A stretch of 34,825 bases of DNA from Pinguiococcus pyrenoidosus. Its lineage: Eukaryota; Sar; Pinguiophyceae; Pinguiochrysidales; Pinguiochrysidaceae. Shown here in pieces: positions 1 through 9,931 of this stretch (its first letter is position 1; every line of letters begins with the position of its first letter). A model generated the notes under the pieces. The model saw only the letters and a program-made list of their open reading frames with translations, was not told where the DNA came from and did not search any database. Both the position numbers and the translations under genes were made by a program. The stretch is from positions 49,238 through 84,062 of the forward strand of contig JAAMXY010000681.1 in assembly GCA_019677205.1 (NCBI GenBank), in the 5' to 3' direction.

Positions 1-1674
1 AATGATGTAGAAGAAGCTGAAGGGAAAGCTGACAATGATGATCATGGAAGAGCAAACGATGGAGTTCCTTCAGGGGCCGTAGTGGACGGCGAGGAGGACG
101 TAAATGCTGTAGAGGATGAAGCCGAAATCGAAGCCGAAATCGGAGCCGAAATCGGAGCCGAAATCGGAGTCGAGACACTAGACCAGATCGACTATGAAGC
201 AGATGTGGAAACCGATTCTGAAGCCGATGCTGGCATTAGGGGAGAAGCCGAAGCCGAAGCTGAAGCTGAAGCTGAATGTGATAGCCATGTCGGAAGGGAG
301 CCAAATGCCGAAGCTCAATATGCTCCGTGTTCGGACGTTACAGTCCAAGTGGAAGTTGATGCCGGATCGGAGCTCCGAGCAGAATCGATACTTCACGACG
401 AAGCTTCAGATGGCATAGAACCAGAAGCAAGTACTAGGGCGGAAGCGGAAGCGGAAGCGGAAGCGGAAGCGGAAGCGGAAGCGGAAGTGGAAGCGGAAGC
501 GGAAGCGGAAGCGGAAGCGGAAGCGGAAGCGGAAGTGGAAGCGGAAGCGGAAGCGGAAGGGAATAATAGCCTGCCGGAAATGACTCCGATCGGTGGAGGA
601 CTGACGGAGATTCTACCTTCACAAGGTGTCGCGGAATCTTCAAACCCATTGATTGAAACGGTTGAGCCTTCCGAAGTGGCCGAGGCGGTCGCCACCAATG
701 AGTGCCATGTACCAATCGAGCCCAAAGATATCGAGACAGCGATCAGAGAGCCCGTGGTCGAATCTGCCTTGGAACTTGCTTCCACTGCGGAACCCGCTGG
801 GATCCAGCGGATCGATCCCAAGACTTCGACCGAGATGCTGCAGGAAGGGCACGAGCTCTCGTCCGCAACACCAAGGACCACCGAAGCGAGTGAAAATGAT
901 CACGAGCCTCACCAACTGAACACGAAGGAGAGCGTCGGCGAAGTGCAGCTTTCGGACGAGGCTTCGCACTTCACTGAAGAGCCACCACCCCTGAAACCAA
1001 GTGCATCGGCCTCTCTGCCCACGGAGGAGATGACTGCGCCGGGCATTTCGATCACGCAACCACCCGTCGTCGAAGCAAGCGTGTCGCATCGAGCGCTGCA
1101 GCAGACCTCAGCTTCGTCAAGCAGTCTTGCCGAGTCTGCGCCGTCACGTCACGATGAGGCGCAAGGGAGCAGCTCAAACATGTTTGAGTTTGAGCTGGAT
1201 GGCGACTCGCTCCTGTCCGACGGTACTGATGAAGCCAGCAGTGACCCTCCCGAATCGTCCAGCGTGCTACTCTCGGGGGAGAAAGCTGAAACAGAAGAGA
1301 AAAGTGGCATCCAAGGTGTCGGGGATGAAGCAAAGATCGGGTTGGCCTCCTCCGCAAGCGAGGAACTGCCTGCATCTCCGACAGCTGGCACAATGCACAA
1401 GGCCGAAGCGCAAAAGGAGAACGAGGACGCCGAACTCGTCTCGCGGACGGCCCAAGGTGGCGCTGCGATGCAACCTGAAGACGCTTTTGAGTTGGGAGAC
1501 GAGTCCTTGGAAAGTCACCCAAGCGAGGTCGCCAGCACCGACGGCAAAGCGGCTTCTCGCGGGAACGCTGCGGCCCCGGCTCCCCAAGCAGTGGAGGCGG
1601 TCGAGAGAACTGCTTCTGGCAACCAGACTTCCGAGGCTCGCGTCTTTGACCTCAGCGACGAGGACTCGGATTAG
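1..1674 (+). CDS. Acidic Glu/Ala-repeat protein, 5' end outside the window
   Basis: The frame is open from base 1 to the TAG at 1672-1674, giving 557 residues with no start inside the window, so this is the 3' part of a larger gene. The N-terminal third is almost entirely Glu and Ala, with runs of alternating E-A encoded by GAAGCG-type hexamers. The rest is Ser/Glu/Thr/Pro-rich and looks disordered. Near the C-terminus three similar acidic phenylalanine motifs recur: FEFELDGDS, AFELGDES and VFDLSDEDSD, the last ending the protein. I see no catalytic domain, signal peptide or membrane segment and do not recognise a family. Such chains are often acidic scaffolds or chaperone-like regions, but that is only inference. 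The gene is convergent with the NUP188-like gene; the two stops lie about 216 bases apart. That the frame is coding is supported by its length and by the repeats staying in phase. Confidence 0.65.
   Translation, partial: NDVEEAEGKADNDDHGRANDGVPSGAVVDGEEDVNAVEDEAEIEAEIGAEIGAEIGVETLDQIDYEADVETDSEADAGIRGEAEAEAEAEAECDSHVGREPNAEAQYAPCSDVTVQVEVDAGSELRAESILHDEASDGIEPEASTRAEAEAEAEAEAEAEAEVEAEAEAEAEAEAEAEVEAEAEAEGNNSLPEMTPIGGGLTEILPSQGVAESSNPLIETVEPSEVAEAVATNECHVPIEPKDIETAIREPVVESALELASTAEPAGIQRIDPKTSTEMLQEGHELSSATPRTTEASENDHEPHQLNTKESVGEVQLSDEASHFTEEPPPLKPSASASLPTEEMTAPGISITQPPVVEASVSHRALQQTSASSSSLAESAPSRHDEAQGSSSNMFEFELDGDSLLSDGTDEASSDPPESSSVLLSGEKAETEEKSGIQGVGDEAKIGLASSASEELPASPTAGTMHKAEAQKENEDAELVSRTAQGGAAMQPEDAFELGDESLESHPSEVASTDGKAASRGNAAAPAPQAVEAVERTASGNQTSEARVFDLSDEDSD
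121..171 (+). repeat. 12-bp coding tandem repeat (GCCGAAATCGGA)
   Basis: About four tandem copies of a 12-base unit, GCCGAAATCGGA with small changes, lie inside the acidic protein gene. They encode repeated A-E-I-G/E residues and stay in frame. Confidence 0.8.
440..559 (+). repeat. Hexamer (GGAAGC)n coding repeat
   Basis: About 120 bases are built almost only from the hexamer GGAAGC, with two interruptions to GGAAGT. In the gene frame they encode (EA)n with two E-V steps. Hexamers keep the frame when copy number changes, so the tract is probably length-variable between strains. Confidence 0.9.
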
Positions 1675-1890
1675 CCGTAGCCGCTGCTTCTCCTCTAGTT
1701 TTCGCGGCAGTTCCCATACATGGCGAAGGGTCTGACATCGGCAGGGCCTTGGAGGCGCTGCATTTACAGCCTTGCTATGTGCTTTTGATCGCTCGTCAGG
1801 CAGAATGCTTCAGACGAGAGCCTCGGTTGTATCCAGAATGCTTTGTTTTGTATACATACGCATTCGCTAGTCTAATGACCGGCTATTCAG

Positions 1891-4800
1891 TCATACTTGC
1901 ACGTATCTCCGCACATGCTCCCAGAGGGTCAAGAGCCGCTGCAGGTGCAGCTGCACACCCTCATCGAGTGCCAGGGGGCTGGGCCCGTACGAGTCCTGCG
2001 TGAAGCTCAGGATTCCGGTAGTGCGGCGGCTCGTCTCCAATGGCGCACTATACTGCTGACCGATCCGTCTCATCACGTCCTTGAAGCGACGCAAGAAGGA
2101 CGACAAGCCGGGTCCAAGCGATTGGTGGAACATGTAGCCATATCTACTGCATTCGGAAAGGAGCATGCAGAACAGCGTCAGCCCTTGCAGGTCTTTCTCA
2201 GTGGGAAAGGCAAGTGGCTTCCTGTCCTTCGGTCTCGAGGGCTTCGCCTCGTCGAAACGGATCAGAACCTCCAGAAGCGGGTGGTAGAAGTGCAAGAGAG
2301 AGATCACGGTGTCGAGGGTCGGCGCCTCTTCTTCTCGCACGGCGCACAGCAACCCAACAAGGCCACGGAGTACGCAATGGAAGTACTCCAACTGGGACCA
2401 CGTCCCTCGAGAAGTCGAGGACGCGTCAGCTGCCTTTGAGGACTTGCCCTTCTTCGGCGGTGGCTCTCTCCCAACCTCAAGCTCCCGGCTCCTATTGGAG
2501 ATGTGAAGACAGGCAGTTTGGCTTTTAGCGCAGGCCACTGCGAGAGACAAACCTTCGTGGACAGTCGATACCTGCTCTCCTTCCAAGCCAGCAAGATCGG
2601 ATCAGCGAGGAGCTCCCGAGTGTATCCGCTGCGCACAACAATGGGCGCAAAGAATTCGTCGTAACAGCATCTCATGAAGAGATTGGCGGCGGACGAATGG
2701 ACCAGCTACGTGAGCGAAGCCGCGCGCGTCAGTTGATGTTGCCCACGTGGAAGTGGCGCTCCACCGACAACGCCTACCTGAGCAGCCCCCGCCTCCGAGG
2801 ATAGCAACACAGACCCGCTGTGCAGCAGACCCTGATGGCGTTCCACTTTTGACTGAAGAGATGCCAGAGCCGAGTCAAACTTCCGACCCCACACGCGAAG
2901 CACTCCGAAGATGGCATGCACAAGGCTCTGGCGTTGGCTTATCGACAGCTGCACAACTGGTTCTTCGTGCTTCGGAGGAAACGACGGCAGCAAGGACGAC
3001 AGGAGGCTGATGGCGATGCCAGTCAGATGCGCGGAGACATCTTCTCCGTCGCTTTCCACGCCCTGAACAAAGACAAGCGCCTTGTTAGATCTCACGGTCC
3101 CGACGCCACCCAAGCAGACGGAACCATCAATGAGATCCTACCTCATTCTCGATTTGAAGGGTCACGAGGCAGTGGTCAACCAGAGTTTCGAGCCTCAGGG
3201 TGCTGGGCTTCCGGTCGGCCCCTTGATACGGCGCGCTGAGCGACGTCTGCCCATCTTTCGGCGTCTTTCCCTCCTCTTCCGCACTTGTTACGGTGGCGGC
3301 GTCTCGAGAGAGATGGGCCTTGGTGAGCAGAAGCGCGGCTGTCAGCATGTGCAGCCGCAGGCGGCGAGCGGCATCGCCTCGCTCCACTGCTGGATTGGCA
3401 GTGACGTCGCCAATCAGGCTCAGCAGGCGATTGCAGCCTTGCACGACCAGCTTCAGGATCTCCTCACTTGATCGGAAGATCTTCGAGTCGATCCGAGGCT
3501 CCACCTGTGACAGCGACGGCTCCTGCGTCTTGGTCTTCACCTCATGCAGGCCGTGGTGAAGCATCGAAGCCAGCAGCGCAGCCATCTCCGCTCCGGGACC
3601 ATAGAATCCTGCTCCTCCTCGGGAAGACGCTAGGATCTTGGCGCAGTGGCGCGCAAGCGTGTAGCTCCTGAGATCGCCGCTGAAATCGGACGTCAGAATG
3701 ACCGACGACGGCCCCGGGGAATCCGACGGGGATTCCCCGGCCGAGCCGAGGCTCAGTCGCGTTACCGAGTCTCGCGTCTTCGTTCGGGAGATAATCGGCG
3801 ATTCCGAAAGCTGCGGATGCGGAAGGGATCTTCTTGACGGCGTCTCGGAAGCTGTTCCCGCCGCGGTGATTCTCGCATTGCGCTTGCCCAGCACGCAAAC
3901 CTCCATGAACGTGCGCCATGCTGTGATCAAGGCCCCTCGCGCGTCCGCGAGCGCCCACTCCACGTTTGCCAGGGCCACTGCCCGCAGGACCTGCTTCGCC
4001 TCTTGCCCAAAGCCGATCCTGGTGGCCAGTACGTCCGTATCCCAAATGTAGGACCTACCGAAGGCCAGGTCGAGACCCGCGCCGGACGACGCGATCGGAA
4101 ACGACCGACGGTCCCGGCCGCTGCGGCTCAAGAAGTGATCCAGCAGCAGGCCGCGCTCCTTGGTCAGCTTCGCCGCGTTCGCTAGGATGCCAACGTCCAT
4201 GTCAAAGCGCATGAACATCTTCATCCATTTCAGGTAGAAGTCCCCATGAGCTGCTTTCCTGAGCACCTCTACCACGCACTCGTGTGCCACGGAGGCAGAA
4301 GCGCGCGGATCAGAGAAGAGCACGAGGACGAGGTTGCTTCTCGCGGCGTCGAAGGAGTTGACGTCTGTCGCCTTCTCAATTGCCGAAAGAACTTCGCTTC
4401 CGGTGGCCTCGGCAGACACAGAGACCGCAACATTCCTGCGCTCATCCAGTTCAAGCCAGACGTCCAATTGAACGTCTTCTTGGCCACCGGCCCCTCCTTC
4501 GGAAGCCTGACGATCCGATTGAATGGCCTCCTCCGCCAGAGCGACGATGCCCAGCCCCTCCAGGTAGGGCAGCTTGTCCTCGGCGCAGACGAAAAGAGTC
4601 TTCTTCTCGCCGTTCTTGACGCCGTAGTCTTTCAACCCTTGCTCCTTGCTCACAACGGTGAAAGTCTTTCGGTGCAGTGCACCATGTCGTTCCGCCGCGA
4701 GTATGTGCAACGCAGACGCTCTTGCGCCGAGGCGGTAGCAATGGTGCACAATGGGAAGGATTTGGCGGCGGCCGCTGTCCTGGCCCGAGGCCGCCCCAGC

Positions 4801-7800
4801 TTCCTCGACGCTCCCCGGTTCGCTCGTTTCCCCGGCAGGGCTCGTGTCTCTCAAGGCCTCGCTGGACGTTCCATCGCCGAACCTCAGTGACAGATCATCC
4901 GGCAGGTCTTTCCAGAGGATGTTCGTGACCCCGTTCCAGAACTTCCTCTCTCGAGCGACCACGAGGGCCGACGTACCCACGCGGGCCGTCCGGCTTTCGT
5001 CAAAAAGCAGGCGGAAGAGCTCAAAAAGCTCGAAGGTGAGCATCGGGCTCTCATCAAGCAAGCGCGTGCTCTCCTGCAGCTTCCCCAGCAAAGCGCTCTG
5101 CAGCGGTCCGGGGGAGCTGGCACCCGAGCCTCTCAGGACAAGCGACAGGAGCACTGGCTCTCCGATGGACAGCTCCCGGAGAAGCTGCACGACGGCAATT
5201 TTGGATTCGTCGGCGGCATTGTCGTCTTCGATGATCTTGGCGAGGCTCTCCCCGAAGGGGAACACGTTCTCGATCCCTAGCGCGTCAAGGACTCCAGCTC
5301 CACTCAATCGGCGAATGGTCAGGGTAAGAACACGGGTGGCACGGACTGTCAGTTCTGTCGACGGATGGTCCAGGAGGCTCGCGATCAGGAGCAGCTGGCT
5401 AGGAGAAGACGCCGAGCCCGCGGCTGGGGGCCTCAGCAGCAGCTGTGCCGCCTTCAAACCAATCTCACCGCTGAGCAGGACTTCCAGGACCACCAGTGCA
5501 CTTTCGGTCAGGGCCTCCCCGACGTTTGGGGCCAGCCGCGGCAGCGCGCTGCTTATTCGCATCCCAGCGTCCAGGTTGAGCGGCAGAATGGCATCCGCGC
5601 CAGCTCGGAGGGGAACCGAGAGACGTCCGCTCGACGCGGGAAGCAGGTCTCCCAGCACCCGGGGGGTCACGCTATGGACCGGGATGCTGCGCCGCAAGGA
5701 CTCCAAGGGCAGCGAGACTGCGTTGAGGACGATTCCGCTCCAAAGCTGATCGTCGGCGAGGAGCCGGCTTCGGAGGTGTCCCCGAAATCGGTCGTGTTCC
5801 TCCGCAATCGCTTCGGCCTTGGGGACCTTCGTCGCAGTGCCATGGCTCGGGTTGCCCGACTGGAGCAGCTGCGCCAGGGTGCGGAGAGCCAGCGCGGAGC
5901 ATCTACTACCGCACTCGAAGGACGTGGCGCACAGTTCGACGATCTCTACCGCCATCGTGAGCAGCTTCTGTCGTCCAGCCGTGCTGCTCTTGGAGCGATC
6001 CCCTTCGAGGAGATGCTGCATCAAGACTCGCAGCTCCGCCTCTGCTTCCGCCTGCTCGTCAAAGACGTGGGATGCGCTGTCGCCACGCTCGTCCGCCGAG
6101 CGTCCGCTCTCCAGCGCGAAGCCCAGGAATTCCTCGTAGTCGACAAGGCCGCTGCCGTTCAGATCCATTTTCTTGTAGAGCCGGCTTAGCGCCGCGGAGC
6201 TCAGCCGCAGCCCGGCTACCCTCTGAAGCCCGTCTGCAAACTCCACGCGATCCACCGTGCCGCTGCCGTCCGTATCGAAGCGACTGAAAAGACCTTTCAA
6301 GTCCCGCCTACTCGCGGGAGTCAGGAGATCCTTCGCCAGGAAGGAGCAGAAATGGAGGGCAGCCTCCACCAGCTCTCCTCCGCCCCTCTCCGCGATGGAG
6401 GTGACGAAGCTTTGCCCTTCCGCCTGCTCAAGAATTGCTTCCACGACGCTGCTGGACCACCTCGCCGTGTCGCGAAGCATGGCGGCCAGCGCGTCGAGGC
6501 AAGACACCGCGGTGGATAACCAGTGCTTGTTCAGGGCCTGATACAGCAGTCGGGTGAGAAGTCTTGCCAAGCTCAGCTCCTCGTCCAAGTAGTCGGACGG
6601 CTCGCATTCTTGATAGCCGTAGCATCTGCTGGCGAGGTAGAGGGCCTGGCTCTCCGGGAGCCGCACCCCCGCGGTTTCCAACGCAGCGACCGGATCGCGG
6701 AAGAGGATCGGGAGCGTCAGGCCGCCCTGTGCGCAAACGCTGATCACGTCCTCGGCCAGTCCCAACGATCGCAGAAAGGAGCTGCAGCGGCACCTGGCAA
6801 TGTGCTGAACGAGTCTGCAGGCCAGGCTGGTGTCGTACCGAAACACCTGCTGGATCAAGCGGGATCCCGTCGCAGCCAAGGGCTCCTGGGCATGGCCTCC
6901 TCGGGCCATTCGCGTCAGCCGTGCCAGAAGGACGAACCAGCCGGAGTACATGACTTTGAAGGAGCACGCCTTGAATCTCGCGGCGCCATCAGCCCGATCG
7001 AAGGTCACGCCAACGGTTCCCCTCGGAAGGACGACCGCGCCATCTTCCGTGTACACGTCGTTTGCCACGAGGACGAGGTCGTCTCCCGGAGCAGCAGCCA
7101 GGGAGGCCACGTCCAGGTCGCCGGCGAAGACGCTCATCTCCGCAAAATACATGAACACGTTCCTCGCCGTGAAGGCGTCTGCACTGAGAGAACCCAACAG
7201 CTGGAGCAGCGGCTCCATGCGGAGGGGGTAGACCATATTGCATGCCACGAGCAGATCGATGCCCGGATCGGAGTGCTTCCCGCTGCCAGAGGCAGCACGC
7301 GACAGGATGGACGAGACGTCGTCCTTGCCCTCGGCAGAGTCCGCGTTGGCGAACTCGATCCAGAAGTCCCGGCAGAGCGGACTTCGGTCGAAGTAGACCT
7401 TCGTGATGAGCTGGTGCAGCAGCTCCGCATTCGGGTTTGCGACCCTCGGCTCAATGGACAGCTTCGCTCCGAAGCCTTCCGGACTGTAGAAGACTTCCAT
7501 GACGGCCATGAGCACCTCGCGAAGCAGGCAGCCCGCGTGCACCATTGAAGCATCCATGGCAAGCGGGGCCTCGCCCAGCAGCTCAGCGCCGCTGAGCCCC
7601 CCCGCCTCCGACGCCGTCTCCGCGTCTCGGATGCGCTGCAGAAAGCGCTTCTCCAGCTCTAGGCCCGTCGACTGCAGAGCGGCGTCCGTGCGTCGGAAGA
7701 CGCTCTGCTCGGCGGTCAGGATGTCGAGCAGGTTCTCGAGAAACGTGAACGCCCCGCGATCATTCGCGGCGACGCAGAGCACCCTGTCAGAGTCGCCGAC

Positions 7801-8886
7801 GTCAAGCTTGGCTCGCCTCTTTGCAAGGTTAAGGAAGAGTCCGAATCCGAGCTGAATCACGGTGGCCGGACCCATCATGGCGCCCACGTGGCCCTGCGTC
7901 CCTGCGCCAAAGTCCGCCATGCCAGCCACCACCGCGCGCAGGTCTTCGAGATCCTCTGGCATCTCCCCACGCAGGACCCCATCGAGAAGGGGATGCTCCG
8001 ATATCTCAACGTCGTCGCGGCCGAAGCGCCACAGCTGCATCGCCTCCAAGGCGCAGAGCGTGGCTTTGGCCGGGCGGTCCTCCGCTTGATCCGCAGCTTC
8101 GTCGACAGCCACGAAGAAGGATCGGTCCTTCATGATCTTCAGAAACGCCAAGAGATCCGAACGTCTGCAGCTGACGTGCAGCAGCAGCAGCGCATCCAGG
8201 AGAAGCCCTTCCTGCTGCCGGCGCTGCCGCTGGCTCTCCCACCGGTGCATGGCCGAGAAGGTGTCGTCAAGCATCTTGGCGTGCGCCAGGTACTTTGACA
8301 GCCGGAAGGGCTCCGCGCCTCTCGCTCGCTTGTGGCCCCCTCCGAGGATGTCCAGGACCGTCTTGTGGATATCATGGGCCAGGAGCAGTTGCACGGTCTT
8401 GAGCACGATGTCGAAGGATGGGTGCATTTCGTCCTCGGCCGCTCGCAACAGATAGGTGAGAGACCGCAAGTTGTACAGCTGCTGTGTGAAGAAGTACGCC
8501 CGCAGCCTCTCGAGGGTCTTGGGGCTCTCCAGCTCGTCGAAGTCCACGTCCTTGGTGTAGTTGGCCTCCAGGAAGCGCAGGAAGACCCGGCCGGCCTGGA
8601 CTTCGTCGATGCCCACGAGACTCGCGAAGGCCAAGATGAGCTTCGCAGCGGCTTTGCCGCCCGGCAGGCTCTCTTCTTTGCCGCCCTCGACGACGTTGAT
8701 GCGCTCCGCCTCGATTTTCGCCCGGGACGCCGCGCTGGGCGGCTCGTAGAAAGCTTCGAGCAAGCGGAGTCGTTCGAACACCTCTCCCCGCGGATCCAGG
8801 ATCCGCTCCAGGACCTCCGGTGGGCCGCCGGCCTCCAGCCGGGTGTACACGAGGTAGTCATCGATCCAGCTGGTCAGATCATCCAT
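1891..8886 (-). CDS. NUP188-like scaffold nucleoporin with an internal EF-hand pair (four exons)
   Basis: Likely inner-ring structural component of the nuclear pore. Exons on the minus strand: 8886-3142, 3062-2778, 2705-2572 and 2491-1891, with introns of 72-80 bp (GT-AG; phases 0, 0, 2), giving 2254 residues. The chain is almost wholly helical and repeat-like. The NUP188 call rests on one region. A PLLQLLGSL...VFMYFAEMSVF stretch is followed at about residues 599-659 by a segment with LPRGTVG and YSGWFVL, matching the SH3-like insertion and its PQGTVG motif as I remember them from animal NUP188. At about residues 870-920 there are two canonical EF-hand loops, DTDGSGTVDRVE and DLNGSGLVDYEE, with Asp/Asn at 1 and 3 and Glu at 12. 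They lie inside the 5745-base first exon, so they are not a splicing artefact. I chose the MDDLTSW start because the 74 upstream codons look non-coding. A NUP205 relative is the main alternative. Confidence 0.72.
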
Positions 8887-9043
8887 GCTGAAAGCGACAG
8901 GAGAGGGGATCGCGGCGTCGCTTGGCGCCTTTTTGGCCCGACGAGAACCACCAACCGCAGCTTTAAATGGCGGACAAGGAGAGAGAGACGTCCAAGAGAC
9001 AGACGACGAGATGAGGATCCGACTCTTGTTTTTATTACTGTGC

Positions 9044-9089
9044 CTTTGCGAGCTTTGCGAGTTTGCGAGGGTTTTGCGAGCTTTGCGAT
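9044..9089. repeat. TTTGCGAG short tandem repeat
   Basis: About five imperfect copies of an 8-10 base unit, (C/G)TTTGCGAG, lie some 160-200 bases upstream of the NUP188-like start codon, in its 5' leader or promoter. A similar GCGAAA-rich tract appears at 34727-34785. Confidence 0.75.
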
Positions 9090-9159
9090 CGTGTGTCGCG
9101 CAGCCCACGCGGTATGGTGTCGCGCACTAGGAAAAGCTCCAAGCTCCAAGCTCAATGCT

Positions 9160-9256
9160 GAAAACCGAAATGCCCAAAAACCGAAATGCCCAAAAACCGA
9201 AAAACCGAAAAACCGAAATGCCGAAATGCCGAAATGCCGAAATGCCGAAATGCGGA
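9160..9256. repeat. CCGAAATG / CCGAAAAA tandem repeat
   Basis: About a dozen imperfect copies of the 8-base units CCGAAATG, CCCAAAAA and CCGAAAAA lie in the intergenic region. The last five are nearly perfect CCGAAATG copies. It is a microsatellite-like tract with no coding evidence. Confidence 0.85.
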
Positions 9257-9931
9257 AATTGAAAATGCACAAATGCTTAAAATAGAGAAGTAGTCCATTG
9301 GAACAGCTAAATTCAAAATTTAAAAATGCCAAGGAGCAGCAGCTGGGGAAGGAATACCATGGTCGGATAACATGAGACCAAGGTACTCGAGTTTCGGAGA
9401 GGGGTACTACCCAGAATCCCTGGCCCACGTTGGCCCACGTCATATCGGTTTCTCCTCCGCTTCCGGGTAGACATGACGTCCTCACCGTATCGCCAATCAG
9501 TCAGCGAGAATCCCGACTTCTCATTTTTGTGATTGGCGATTCCATCTCCCCTTCTCCGCTCGAGGCGTTGACCGCACCAATGCCGGAGTCGGCGCCAAGG
9601 ATTGGACCATTTGGACCAATCCCCGACATCGTCTTTCGATGTCCGGCCCATACTCCCGCGTAGCATGACCGTATAAGGCGCCATGCACTCGCGAATTTCG
9701 CCCCGGCTCGACGTGGCCACTTCAAGCACGTCTTCGGCTAGGAAACAGTAGGGCACAGAGAGCAACTAAAATCCTTACCGATGTCCAATCCACATTCACA
9801 ATGAAGAGCTAGGATCGGCTATCCAAATGCGACATCGGAGCATTTGCGTATGTCAGTGCCAAAGCAGAAGGATCCGACGCCTTGAGAGCCCCACCGTCCG
9901 TGCTCCCGCGCCGCTGTTCGTCTCCAGCAGT

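Larger units (their letters stand above)
8887..9931. other. Divergent intergenic region between NUP188-like and aldolase genes
   Basis: No gene is supported here. The stretch carries the two tandem-repeat tracts listed separately (9044-9089 and 9160-9256) and presumably both promoters. Open frames in it are short, of biased composition and show no motif. Confidence 0.6.

Noticed and set aside
3142-8886. Reading the large EF-hand protein as an IP3/ryanodine receptor or other calcium channel
   Set aside because: No pore helices or membrane segments are visible, and the SH3-like segment with RGTVG and its flanks fit NUP188 better.
8887-9108. N-terminal extension of the NUP188-like frame (74 codons)
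   Set aside because: Low-information Ser/Lys/Arg sequence without a targeting pattern, overlapping the TTTGCGAG repeat; the MDDLTSW start is cleaner.
9044-9256. CRISPR-like array
   Set aside because: Repeat units are only 8-10 bases, with no unique spacers, in a eukaryotic setting.
4751-9285. Plus-strand open frames at 4751-5749, 5365-6189, 6523-7548 and 8332-9285
   Set aside because: All are antisense to the long NUP188-like first exon, which carries recognisable domain motifs; these frames do not.
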